Shown: positions 27,484-35,335 of the stretch, one piece after another
Numbering within the stretch: the first letter of the stretch is position 1
How the letters are laid out: each line of letters starts with the position of its first letter
Origin: Limnohabitans sp. 2KL-27
GTDB taxonomy: Bacteria > Pseudomonadota > Gammaproteobacteria > Burkholderiales > Burkholderiaceae_C
DNA: 64,000 bases
Reading direction: 5' to 3'
NCBI RefSeq assembly: GCF_001269345.1
Contig: NZ_CXOP01000002.1
Span: forward strand, 186,853-250,852
Notes under the pieces: generated by a model
What the model was told of the DNA's origin: nothing
Seen by the model: only the letters and a program-made list of their open reading frames with translations
The model's database searches: none
Made by a program: the position numbers and the translations under genes

Positions 27484-27653
27484 AACACGGCTTTAAAGCG
27501 CTGGACTCACTGGCCCGCCGCATGGGCGTGCGCATGACGGTGCACGGCCACCAACACGACAACATCGACAGCAGCGCCCACTGGGACGGGCAAGGGTTTC
27601 AGAGCTTTGGGGTGGGACTGCGGGGGGTGATGGCGGTGGATGGGCTGGATTGA
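27484..27653 (+). pseudogene. Duplicated 3' fragment of the metallophosphoesterase gene (repeat copy 2)
   Basis: Translates in frame as HGFKALDSLARRMGVRMT and on through VHGHQHDNIDSS to a TGA at 27651-27653, matching the last 50 residues of the intact gene at 26205-26876. The C-terminus is three residues longer (GLD) because of a nine-base insertion. No start or first half is present. It is the relic left when the toxin-antitoxin module came to lie inside or beside the gene. Confidence 0.92.
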
Positions 27654-27680
27654 TCGTCACCCGACATCAACAGTCGCCAT

Positions 27681-28013
27681 TCAATCCGGCAAATGCTTGG
27701 CCAAATCCATGCTGTCATGCAGCAAGCGGATGACATCGATAACTTGTCCGTCCGCAAACCTGAAAACCACCAAATGGCGGCCTTTTCTGCCCAGTCGTGC
27801 GACATGCAGTGTCCGAATACCCAGCCCGATATCGTCGCGCACTTTGCTGCCCACAATGTTGGGGCCATCGGTCAGCGCCTCAAATGCGAGCGTCAGCGTC
27901 TCAAGGTAGTCATCCGCCTGAAGTGCACCGAACTGATCAGTCGTCCAAACAAGCGCGTCAAGCAAGTCGTGCTCGGCCTTTTCTGCCAACCGAACTGCCC
28001 ATACCGCACTCAT
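27681..28013 (-). CDS. parE: ParE/RelE family toxin
   Basis: 110 residues with the RelE/ParE fold pattern: VRLAEKAEHDLLDALVWTTDQFG (two N-terminal helices), an arginine-rich strand near GIRTLHVARLGRKGRHLVVFRF and VIDVIRLLHDSMDLAKHLPD at the end. ParE-type members poison DNA gyrase, and RelE-type members cleave mRNA. The ParD partner favours the ParE type. The start overlaps the parD stop as ATGA. Confidence 0.87.
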   Translation of the reverse strand: MSAVWAVRLAEKAEHDLLDALVWTTDQFGALQADDYLETLTLAFEALTDGPNIVGSKVRDDIGLGIRTLHVARLGRKGRHLVVFRFADGQVIDVIRLLHDSMDLAKHLPD

Positions 28014-28291
28014 TGGACAGTGCGCACTTTGGCTGCAATGCCCTGCATGTGATCGCGCAAGCCTTGCTTGGATTCAAAAGTCTTGAATCGCCCCGCGTCG
28101 ATATCCGCAATGCCCTCTTGGGCTGCTTTTCTCAAAACCGCAAGTCGATAAGCGTCTTCGGCGTCTCGCTGCTCCACCATGCGCAGCCCCTCACGCAGAA
28201 CTTCGCTGGCATTTTGATAGCGGCCACTTTGGACCAGCTGCTCGACCAGCGCAGCTTGGTGATCAGTCAGCACGACATTTCGGGTGGGCAT
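28010..28291 (-). CDS. parD: ParD family antitoxin
   Basis: 93 residues: an N-terminal RHH domain (RNVVLTDHQAALVEQLVQSGRYQNASEVLREGLRMVEQRD) and a C-terminal toxin-binding helix. A strong AAGGAG lies just upstream of the ATG at 28291, and a 17-bp palindrome at 28317-28333 is the likely autoregulatory operator. Both members of this pair look intact. Confidence 0.9.
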   Translation of the reverse strand: MPTRNVVLTDHQAALVEQLVQSGRYQNASEVLREGLRMVEQRDAEDAYRLAVLRKAAQEGIADIDAGRFKTFESKQGLRDHMQGIAAKVRTVQ

Positions 28292-28316
28292 GGGAGAGCT
28301 CCTTGTTGAAACAGGG

Positions 28317-28333
28317 TTGGCATATTATGCCAA
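28317..28333. promoter_or_regulatory. Palindromic operator/promoter of parDE
   Basis: TTGGCATA-T-TATGCCAA is a perfect 8+1+8 inverted repeat, 26 bases upstream of parD. The minus strand contains a TATAAT-like hexamer inside it, so bound ParD would block the promoter. Confidence 0.65.
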
Positions 28334-28377
28334 TAAGGTCTGTTGGTCGTGGTTGTAGCAATCAGAGCACCGGAAGC

Positions 28378-28578
28378 TTATTCGTCCTCGTCTTCGGGGA
28401 CAGGGTGAAAACAGTACGTACACAACCCTTCAGCATCGACTGGAACTTCGATGGCGCAGTTTTCGCAATAGGCAAAACGCGTAACAGGTGTGGTGCTTTG
28501 ACTCGCTGCCGTGGTAAGTCCGCCTCTCTCATAAACATGAAGCCCGGTTGCTGAATGGATGTGGGTGCTTGTTCTCAT
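28378..28578 (-). CDS. Small zinc-ribbon-like protein
   Basis: 66 residues with YCENCAIEVPVDAEGLCTYCFHP, two CxxC pairs 15 residues apart that could bind one zinc, and an acidic tail (PEDEDE). I know no function. It is divergent from the methyltransferase gene and shares its regulatory region with the LexA-like box and the palindrome. Low-complexity N-terminus (Thr/Ser/His). It may be a small regulatory partner of the island, or an unrelated small protein. Confidence 0.5.
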   Translation of the reverse strand: MRTSTHIHSATGLHVYERGGLTTAASQSTTPVTRFAYCENCAIEVPVDAEGLCTYCFHPVPEDEDE

Positions 28579-28615
28579 TTGTGACTCGCTGCGTCAGTTA
28601 AGACAAGAAGAATTT

Positions 28616-28635
28616 TACTGTAAATTTATACAGAG
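28616..28635. promoter_or_regulatory. LexA (SOS) box-like site
   Basis: TACTGTAAATTTATACAGAG fits the LexA consensus CTGT-N8-ACAG exactly, including the flanking TA on the left and an AT-only spacer. It lies about 50 bases upstream of the methyltransferase start and directly before the large palindrome. The divergent zinc-ribbon gene could also be controlled by it. Confidence 0.55.
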
Positions 28636-28670
28636 GGAATAATTTCGGACATAATGTCCGAAATTATTCC
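28636..28670. promoter_or_regulatory. Perfect 35-bp palindrome, probable methyltransferase operator
   Basis: Left arm GGAATAATTTCGGACAT, centre A, right arm the exact reverse complement: 17+1+17 bases without a mismatch. The core GGACAT-A-ATGTCC resembles the operator that M.SsoII-type methyltransferases bind with their own N-terminal domain (from memory, a GGACAA...TTGTCC repeat). An extra half-site GGACAA follows at 28675-28680. A candidate ATG at 28654 falls inside the right arm. Confidence 0.75.
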
Positions 28671-28683
28671 CGCCGGACAAGAT

Positions 28684-29946
28684 ATGAAACTCACGACTGA
28701 AGACACCAGCACATTTGACACGTACCTTGAGGCAGCCCAAAAAGCGCACCCAGAAATGGACTTGGCTAAACGGCTTGGTACAACCGCTCGGACACTCAGA
28801 CGTTGGAAATCAGGAGAAGTCGCGGCACCTCAACTAGCCGTTGAGGAATTGCAACGGTTACTAAACTTCGGACCAATAACCAGCGGAAACGGAGATTTCA
28901 CGTTCATCGATTTATTCGCAGGCGTTGGCGGTATCAGAGTTGCCTTCGAATCAATCGGTGGCGAGTGCGTCTTTACCAGTGAGTGGGACGACTACGCACA
29001 AAAAACCTATGCCGCCAACTTCCCGGGTGGACACGCCATCAACGGTGACATCACACAAATTGCCGAAGAAGACATTCCGGATCACGATGTCTTGTTGGGC
29101 GGCTTTCCATGTCAACCTTTTTCCATAGCCGGTGTTTCAAAGAAAAACGCATTGGGTCGGGCGCATGGCTTTTCAGACGAGACACAAGGAACGCTTTTTT
29201 TCGATGTGGCACGGATCATCGCTAAAAAACGCCCAAAAGCTTTTCTGCTTGAGAACGTCAAAAACCTTCAGTCGCATGACAAAGGCCGGACCTTTGATGT
29301 GATACGCAGAACACTGCAGGACGCATTAGGCTATCAGATCTTTTTCAAGGTAATCGATGGCGCGCACTATGTTCCGCAACATCGGGAACGCATTCTCATT
29401 GTCGGCTTCCGCGATCCCGCTCCATTCGATTGGGAGCACGTCGCGTTACCAGAAAAAGGCACTCGAACATTGAGTGAAATCCTCCACAAAAAAACGGGTG
29501 AGCCTTTTATCGAGACGGACGGAGACCGTTTTTATGACCACCAAGCCAAGAAGGTCCTCGACAAATACACCCTGACCGATAACCTCTGGGCGTACCTTCA
29601 AAACTACAAAAAGAAACATCAGGAAGCTGGCAATGGATTCGGCTTCGGAATGGTGACTGGTGAAAGCGTTACACGCACATTGTCTGCTCGCTACTACAAG
29701 GATGGATCTGAAATCCTTCTTAGCCAAGGCAGCAAGAAAAACCCACGCCGCTTGACACCACGCGAATGTGCCCGCCTCATGGGATTTCCCGACAGTTTCA
29801 AAATTCCCGTATCGGATATGCGGGCTTACAAACAATTTGGCAATTCGGTTGTTGTGCCGGTCATGACAGCTGTTGCCGAAGCAATGCGTGCGCACCTTGT
29901 TGTGCCGAGCACCACCGAACAAAAGTCCCGCCAATGCAAAGTCTGA
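28684..29946 (+). CDS. Dcm-like DNA (cytosine-5-)-methyltransferase with N-terminal HTH
   Basis: 420 residues. The N-terminal ~70 residues hold a helix-turn-helix ([19 protein letters not shown]), as in M.SsoII and Dcm relatives. The catalytic domain follows: [12 protein letters not shown] (SAM motif I), [12 protein letters not shown] with the nucleophile Cys near residue 143 (IV), FLLENVKN (VI), [11 protein letters not shown] (VIII) and [11 protein letters not shown] (X). The recognition region [27 protein letters not shown] resembles that of Dcm, so the target is probably CCWGG or CCNGG. I start at MKLTTEDTS (28684) because the earlier in-frame ATG (28654) lies within the operator palindrome. 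No vsr gene is adjacent. It is followed by a small gene and then the restriction-like operon. Confidence 0.93.
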   Translation: MKLTTEDTSTFDTYLEAAQKAHPEMDLAKRLGTTARTLRRWKSGEVAAPQLAVEELQRLLNFGPITSGNGDFTFIDLFAGVGGIRVAFESIGGECVFTSEWDDYAQKTYAANFPGGHAINGDITQIAEEDIPDHDVLLGGFPCQPFSIAGVSKKNALGRAHGFSDETQGTLFFDVARIIAKKRPKAFLLENVKNLQSHDKGRTFDVIRRTLQDALGYQIFFKVIDGAHYVPQHRERILIVGFRDPAPFDWEHVALPEKGTRTLSEILHKKTGEPFIETDGDRFYDHQAKKVLDKYTLTDNLWAYLQNYKKKHQEAGNGFGFGMVTGESVTRTLSARYYKDGSEILLSQGSKKNPRRLTPRECARLMGFPDSFKIPVSDMRAYKQFGNSVVVPVMTAVAEAMRAHLVVPSTTEQKSRQCKV

Positions 29947-29963
29947 AACCCCAAGGAGACATC

Positions 29964-30251
29964 ATGCAAAACATAGTACGAGTTCCCACAATTCCAGGTA
30001 ATTCCCGCTTCGCACTTGAGCGCTGGTTTTACAAGCTTTACACAGATGACTTGTTGTTCAACCCCGATGACCGCCCGGAAAATATCGTCCATGCAGGTAA
30101 AGATGAGCCATTCTTTTCAGCAGAGGAATGTGTGATCCTAAATCAATCGCTTGACCATCTTTTTGAGATACACGGAGACACAGTCTACGAAGTGGCGCTC
30201 AAATATTTCAACAAAAAGATGGGTATCCAGCTGGATTACTCCTACGCGTAA
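29964..30251 (+). CDS. Small protein of unknown function downstream of the methyltransferase
   Basis: 95 residues; I recognise no family. The protein is acidic and aromatic-rich, and looks globular (RFALERWFYKLYTDDLLFN early; FFSAEECVILNQSLDHLFEI in the middle). AAGGAGAC lies three bases before the ATG, and the gene begins 17 bases after the methyltransferase stop, so the two are surely co-transcribed. It could be an anti-restriction or control protein for the system, or a passenger. Confidence 0.7.
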   Translation: MQNIVRVPTIPGNSRFALERWFYKLYTDDLLFNPDDRPENIVHAGKDEPFFSAEECVILNQSLDHLFEIHGDTVYEVALKYFNKKMGIQLDYSYA

Positions 30252-30624
30252 CAGACGGTGTAGACAAAGCAACACGGTGCCGGATGATGACCGGCTGTCG
30301 TAGCTACACCAGCAAGCCTGAAATCGGCTATCAATTGCCACCCGACCGACGAATGATCTTTCTTGCCATGCCCACTAGCGGATGTGTGCGGCGAAGTACA
30401 AATCGATCAACCATTAGGGCCACAGCCGCTTTGTTGAGAAATGCATTGACTAACTCCCATCGAATTTGCATGACTCAACGTATTGGTCAGCAATAACGAA
30501 AGTCCAAAATATTGGAATGTGCGTACTTCTCACTAGATAATCTGCATGGTTCTGCTTTTACTGATCAAGAAGCAAATCGGACATCACATCGCTTTAACGC
30601 AAATCCCACTGGAGGTCAGCAAAA
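30252..30624. other. 373-bp gap before the restriction operon
   Basis: No convincing gene. AT-rich, and it presumably carries the promoter of the downstream operon. The CGGACAT half-site of the methyltransferase operator recurs at 30578-30584, 41 bases before the ATPase start. On the minus strand, 30331-30471 encodes a 46-residue basic open frame (starting MQIRWELVNAFL and ending RRSGGN) with only a weak ribosome binding site. I do not call it a gene. A GGAGG site at 30611-30615 serves the next gene. Confidence 0.5.
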
Positions 30625-32265
30625 ATGACAAATTCATCAATACATGACGACCTCATAAATGAACCAGATGCACAGCGTCTAATCTTTGGTCTGCGCGATA
30701 CTGGATATAACGTAAAAACCGCAGCAGCAGACATTATTGACAACGCAATAGCTGCAAAAGCGGACAAGATTCAGGTCGAGATCACACTTCGTGAAGATGG
30801 CCGCAAGCTGGTCTATTTTGGTGACAACGGCGATGGGATGGACTCGGATGGAGTGAAAAAGGCCCTCCGTTACGGCGCACCGGAACGCGACAATCCAGAA
30901 AGCTTAGGAAAATTTGGACTCGGTCTCAAGACAGCATCAAGCTCCGTATGTAAAAAATATGCCGTTATATCCCGTAAGTCACCAACGCAAGCACTCTCGA
31001 AATTTGGGTGGGATTTAGATCACGTAGCGAAACAGGGTAAGTGGCAGATGCTCCAAGAACCCATAACGGTGGACGAACAAGAAATGTTCGAGGAGCTGTG
31101 CGGAGACAAAGGCACACTTATCATTTGGGAAAAGTGCGACAGAATTCTGACGAAGGACTATGAGCCCGGCGGTAATAAGGAGAGGGCCGCAATCGAGAGG
31201 TTAGCGAACAGCCTCAGCCGTCACCTTTCACTCGTGTACCACAGGTTTCTTGACAAGACTGACGTGCGAGAACGAGATGTCGAAATATGGATTAACCAGA
31301 CTCAGGTTCAACATTGGAACCCTTTTTATCCTACTCGCTCCGAGCAAGTCCTCCCAGATCACCAGCAAAAGTTAATAGTAGAGTTGCCCGATGGAACGGA
31401 AGAGGAAGCCCGCATCAGGGCATGGATACTCCCACACCGGAGTGACATGACGAAGGAGGAAGAAAAAGTACATGCTCGCATATCCAACCGCGGGCAGGGC
31501 TTCTACATATACCGTGAAGGCCGACTAATTCAAGAGGGTACTTGGATGGAAGTGTTCGGCGCACCAGAGCCGCACACATCGTTACTGCGAATTGAGTTTG
31601 ATTTCGGCCATACCCTCGATGACGCCTTCAGAATCGACGTCAAGAAGTCACACATACTTTTCCATCCTGACCTAGAGGATGGGCTACGCGAATTGCTCCA
31701 GCCGATATATCGAGAGGCTGGACAACGCTATCGCAGGAAAACACGGGCGGATGCGAATTTACGTGGAATCGATCACACCAGCGCGAACAAAAATATTGCT
31801 GAGACAGATTCAGCCAGCAAGCCGAAAGTCGAATCAGCCGACACAAAAACGCAGACTGCAGTCGTTACCAATAACTTGGGGGCGAAGATCCGGCTCAAGT
31901 TACCTGTTCAAAGCAACGTAAGCCCAGACACCATTTATGTAGATGCTGTTGAGAGCATCACTTCGGGCGAACTTTGGCAACCAGCATTCCGCAGCGCAAG
32001 CGATTTTGGACATGCGCCCGCTGTGCTGCTAAATAAGCATCACGACTTTTATCAAAAAATCTATAAACGGGCAGCCGCAAATGGATTTGCGGTCGAGGGA
32101 ATGGATTTATTGCTTTGGGCATTCGCCGTCGCTGAACAGAACAACACGAACGCAGAGCTTGAGCCGATATTCGAGGACATTCGCAGTGAGGTCTCTAACA
32201 ACCTGCGCAAGCTTTTACGACTTGTGCCAGACCCCGAGCCGGGCGAATTTACAGAAGAAGACTGA
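30625..32265 (+). CDS. GHKL (MutL/MORC/Hsp90-like) ATPase of a restriction-type operon
   Basis: 546 residues. The GHKL ATP-binding domain occupies about residues 15-180: N-box AAADIIDNAIAA (residues 33-44, Asp where MutL has its catalytic Glu), G1 box GDNGDGMD (about 66-73) and G2 lid LGKFGLGLKTAS (94-105). A second domain with SNRGQGFYIYREGRLIQEG and FRIDVKKSHI resembles the S5-fold domain paired with GHKL in MORC/MutL proteins. A charged linker and a helical C-terminal domain follow. Such ATPases dimerise on ATP and clamp DNA, and bacterial MORC-like forms are known from R-M operons. It is the first of four tightly spaced genes, one base before the HNH gene. Confidence 0.88.
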   Translation: MTNSSIHDDLINEPDAQRLIFGLRDTGYNVKTAAADIIDNAIAAKADKIQVEITLREDGRKLVYFGDNGDGMDSDGVKKALRYGAPERDNPESLGKFGLGLKTASSSVCKKYAVISRKSPTQALSKFGWDLDHVAKQGKWQMLQEPITVDEQEMFEELCGDKGTLIIWEKCDRILTKDYEPGGNKERAAIERLANSLSRHLSLVYHRFLDKTDVRERDVEIWINQTQVQHWNPFYPTRSEQVLPDHQQKLIVELPDGTEEEARIRAWILPHRSDMTKEEEKVHARISNRGQGFYIYREGRLIQEGTWMEVFGAPEPHTSLLRIEFDFGHTLDDAFRIDVKKSHILFHPDLEDGLRELLQPIYREAGQRYRRKTRADANLRGIDHTSANKNIAETDSASKPKVESADTKTQTAVVTNNLGAKIRLKLPVQSNVSPDTIYVDAVESITSGELWQPAFRSASDFGHAPAVLLNKHHDFYQKIYKRAAANGFAVEGMDLLLWAFAVAEQNNTNAELEPIFEDIRSEVSNNLRKLLRLVPDPEPGEFTEED

Positions 32266-32266
32266 A

Positions 32267-33091
32267 ATGCTAGCGGAGAAGAAGGACCTGATACTTCAGG
32301 AGCTTGAAAACGGTACTGGCGCAACCATCGGTGCCGCAGCAGATTTCAGTAACCTGTTATCCGGGTTAAAGATATGGTTTGGTGACCTTGATGAAAAGCA
32401 TGGTCCCGTTGCTGTACTCCGGCGGCACGGTCTTAAAGGTCACCGCGTCTGTCTCAGCTTTGGCAGCTTTTCCGGCGAAGTGATCGCCCAAATCCGTAAA
32501 GCTCCCAAAGAAGATCTTCTGTTGGCACGGGCATTGGTAGCATCAATTCCTCGATCTATTGAAATAGACATACCGGGCCAAAACCTTTCTGATTGGTCGG
32601 TGACTACCGGCGGATTTCGAATAGTAGCGACAGTGCGTGATCTCGAGCACCCTAGCGATGACTCAGCGGTAATTACAACTTGTCGCGAAATACTCGTGCC
32701 GCTCATGGCTGCAATGGCGGAATTGATTGGATATGACGAGATTGATCAATCCGATATCGACGAACAGGCCAACTTTGATGGAGCCATATCGCTTTCAGTA
32801 GTACAGCGCCGTGAGCGCAACCCACGCAACAGACTTTTATGCATTAGAACCCATGGCGAATTTTGCGCAGTATGCGGCTTGGTACCGAAAGTGCTTTATG
32901 GAGCTGCTGGTGGGATCATCGAAGTCCACCATCTTGAACCGTTAGCACTACTTGTGGAACCCAAACTCTACGATCCTTGCACAGACCTAATTCCTCTATG
33001 TCCAAGCTGTCATCGGGCGATCCACACGAGGCGACCAGTTCCCTTCAGCATTGAAGAACTCAAAGCCATGATTGGGGGGCATCGTGATTGA
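32267..33091 (+). CDS. McrA-like HNH endonuclease
   Basis: 274 residues. The C-terminal HNH domain has CAVCG (Cys 200, 203), EVHHLEPL (His 221-222) and DLIPLCPSCHRAIHTR (Cys 245, 248, His 253), i.e. the beta-beta-alpha-metal nuclease with a structural zinc, as in McrA-type enzymes. The first ~190 residues are a domain I cannot assign; they may bind the DNA target or a partner. The start lies one base after the ATPase stop, and the stop overlaps the SNF2 gene. It is the only obvious nuclease of the operon, and so is probably its cutting subunit. Confidence 0.9.
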   Translation: MLAEKKDLILQELENGTGATIGAAADFSNLLSGLKIWFGDLDEKHGPVAVLRRHGLKGHRVCLSFGSFSGEVIAQIRKAPKEDLLLARALVASIPRSIEIDIPGQNLSDWSVTTGGFRIVATVRDLEHPSDDSAVITTCREILVPLMAAMAELIGYDEIDQSDIDEQANFDGAISLSVVQRRERNPRNRLLCIRTHGEFCAVCGLVPKVLYGAAGGIIEVHHLEPLALLVEPKLYDPCTDLIPLCPSCHRAIHTRRPVPFSIEELKAMIGGHRD

Positions 33092-34901
33092 CTTCACTAG
33101 CCTACCAGTGGGTTTCGATTTATTGCGCACTCGCGTGCCCATTAATTTCATGCTTTCAGAACGCGTGATCGAACCCTTCATTACGATCAGTCGACATGGC
33201 GATTACATAGTGGCGTGCCTAGCTGGGCGTCGCATTCAACGCGGAGTGGAGATACTACTCACAGCGCCGAGCAACGACCATTCATGGGTTATAGATGGCA
33301 ATACGATTCGCCCTCTTCCACGTGATTCGGCAGCCCTCTTCATAAAGGCGCTGAATGGATTAAACCCAAATGATGTTCCATACCGCGAGGCAATAAGGCT
33401 TTTACGAAACACTGATGCCTTTTTACGAGTCGTGCCTGACGAATCATTTCTCAAGTCCGGCGCTACTGCAGCAGATGAGCTAGAAGACACGATAGTAGTC
33501 CCGGGACTTACAGCAAATCTATTCCCGTATCAGGCACGCGGCGTCCAATGGATGTTCAAGACCGTACGGCATACAGGCGGGCTAATACTCGCCGATGAGA
33601 TGGGCTTAGGAAAGACTCTGCAAATCATCGCACTACTGCTTATGGATACCCCAAAACCAACAGCACCAGCATTGATTGTTTGCCCCACCAGTCTCATTGC
33701 GAACTGGGTTCGCGAATTTTCTCGATTTGCAAACGGCCTAAGTGTTTTAGTGCACCGTGGACCTAACAGGGCTGGCATTTACCGTGGACTCACGACTACG
33801 AACATCGTCATCACGACCTATGACACATTGGTCAACGACATTTCGATTTTTTCCGCTTTCGAATGGTCCTGGGTAGTTTGCGACGAAGCACAGGCAATTA
33901 AAAATCCTGATTCAAACCGGAGAAGCGTGCTCTGTAGCGTCATGCGGCGGCGGTCCATAGCTATGACTGGAACGCCTGTGGAGAATAGTCTTCTTGACTT
34001 GTGGTCATTGACTGACTTTGTTATTCCGGGTCTTCTAGGGACGCGCCAAGACTTTGAAACGGACTTTCCTGATGATGTGGAATCCGCTAAGGCGCTTTCT
34101 TCAATCACAGATCCGGTAATTCTCAAACGAAGGGTAGCTGATGTAGCAGGGGATTTACCCGAGCGTCTTGATATAGATATACCGCTTGAGCTTGGTGATC
34201 AGTTAGGCGAACACTATATTGCCGTTCGGAATGAAATTTTAGCTAATTACCCCACAGCTGGAGCGCTTGTGGCAACACTACAGCTGCAGCTTATTTGCGC
34301 CCACCCTTGGCTTCGCATCAAGAAGATAACCGCAGATACGGACGGCGATGATGCAGAGCTGTTACGCGGCGATGCGTATCCCCTGATAACTCCAAAAATG
34401 GAGCGCACTTTAGAGCTTCTCCGAGAAGCCTTCTTTAACGGAGAGAAGGTTATCGTCTTCGCTTTGTTCAACAGGGTTGGCGATTTACTAAAAGAAGCAT
34501 TCCAAGGCTTCCCGACCGCTTTCTGGGGCGCAATAAATGGAACGACTCCACAAGAGGAGAGGCAACCTATCATCGATAGCTTTACCGAACACAACGGACC
34601 AGGTTGCCTTATATTGAATCCGAAAGCTGCCGGAGCAGGACTAAACATAACTGCTGCAACAGTGGTAATTCACTTTACGCCTGTCTGGAATCCAGCCCTT
34701 GAGGCACAAGCAAGTGCAAGGGCACACCGCCGAGGACAAACTAGACCTGTCACCGTTTACCGGCTCTTCTACAAAGATACAGTTGAGGAGGTCATGATTG
34801 ACAGATCTCTTTGGAAAAGCGAGTTGGCCAACGAAAGCGTGCCCGTCTCATCGAGGGATATTGATGACCTTAAGCGTGCACTAGAAATTTCACCTTTATG
34901 A
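33084..34901 (+). CDS. SNF2 family helicase/translocase
   Basis: 605 residues from the GTG at 33084, preceded by GGGGGG; a TTG at 33072 is an alternative. After a ~145-residue unknown N-terminal region come motif I LADEMGLGKTLQ (Lys about 177), motif II VVCDEAQAIKNPD (about 267), motif III MTGTPVENSLLDLWSL, and the C-terminal lobe with VIVFALFNRVGDLLKEAF, LNPKAAGAGLNIT and the arginine-finger motif SARAHRRGQTRPVTVYRL. SNF2 proteins translocate on double-stranded DNA without unwinding. The gene overlaps both neighbours, so it is co-translated with the HNH protein and the EcoRII-N protein. Confidence 0.92.
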   Translation: MIDFTSLPVGFDLLRTRVPINFMLSERVIEPFITISRHGDYIVACLAGRRIQRGVEILLTAPSNDHSWVIDGNTIRPLPRDSAALFIKALNGLNPNDVPYREAIRLLRNTDAFLRVVPDESFLKSGATAADELEDTIVVPGLTANLFPYQARGVQWMFKTVRHTGGLILADEMGLGKTLQIIALLLMDTPKPTAPALIVCPTSLIANWVREFSRFANGLSVLVHRGPNRAGIYRGLTTTNIVITTYDTLVNDISIFSAFEWSWVVCDEAQAIKNPDSNRRSVLCSVMRRRSIAMTGTPVENSLLDLWSLTDFVIPGLLGTRQDFETDFPDDVESAKALSSITDPVILKRRVADVAGDLPERLDIDIPLELGDQLGEHYIAVRNEILANYPTAGALVATLQLQLICAHPWLRIKKITADTDGDDAELLRGDAYPLITPKMERTLELLREAFFNGEKVIVFALFNRVGDLLKEAFQGFPTAFWGAINGTTPQEERQPIIDSFTEHNGPGCLILNPKAAGAGLNITAATVVIHFTPVWNPALEAQASARAHRRGQTRPVTVYRLFYKDTVEEVMIDRSLWKSELANESVPVSSRDIDDLKRALEISPL

Positions 34902-35335
34902 CCATGAAAAAAACTTTCAATAAGACACTAAGCGCCAACGATGTCGGCACTACAGGTGGACATCAAGGGGGCATATTGATTCCCAAAAAAGAGAATGAAC
35001 TGCGCGCCTTCCTTCCGCATCTTGATCCTTCTGTAAAAAATCCTGACGCTTGGCTCGAATGCAGGGATGAAAACGGAAAAGTCCGCCGATTTCGGTTTGT
35101 TTACTACAACAACAAACTGCATGACCCCGCCGGCACACGAAATGAATATCGCATCACATACATGACTGCTTACTTCCGCGATATGGGGGCTCGCGAGAAA
35201 GATATTTTCGAAATCTCAAAGTCAGATGACTCCTCCTGCTACAACATAAAAATAGTCCGCCAAGAGCAACCGACTGCACTCGCCACACAAGCTGTCAGGA
35301 TCAAGATTCGCACAGGATGGCAACGAGTACATTGA
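34898..35335 (+). CDS. Stand-alone EcoRII-N (B3-like) DNA-recognition protein
   Basis: 145 residues. LSANDVGTTGGHQGGILIP followed later by VYYNNKLHDPAGTRNEYRIT closely matches the N-terminal effector-binding domain of restriction enzyme EcoRII (recalled as LSANDTGATGGHQ... and IYYNSRHFGKTRNEKRIT). That domain has the B3-like fold and binds CCWGG. The catalytic PD-(D/E)XK part of EcoRII is absent. The start overlaps the SNF2 stop as ATGA, so it is the fourth gene of the operon and probably its specificity subunit. The stop may be genuine (GWQRVH end) or caused by a frameshift; see the next feature. Confidence 0.85.
   Translation: MTMKKTFNKTLSANDVGTTGGHQGGILIPKKENELRAFLPHLDPSVKNPDAWLECRDENGKVRRFRFVYYNNKLHDPAGTRNEYRITYMTAYFRDMGAREKDIFEISKSDDSSCYNIKIVRQEQPTALATQAVRIKIRTGWQRVH

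Noticed and set aside
27466..27660. Possible separate small gene between the toxin and parE
   Set aside because: It is the duplicated 3' end of the metallophosphoesterase gene, without a start or ribosome binding site.
28654..28683. Earlier ATG giving a methyltransferase ten residues longer
   Set aside because: It lies inside the operator palindrome and 15 bases from the nearest purine-rich site; MKLTTEDTS at 28684 is preferred, although not proven.
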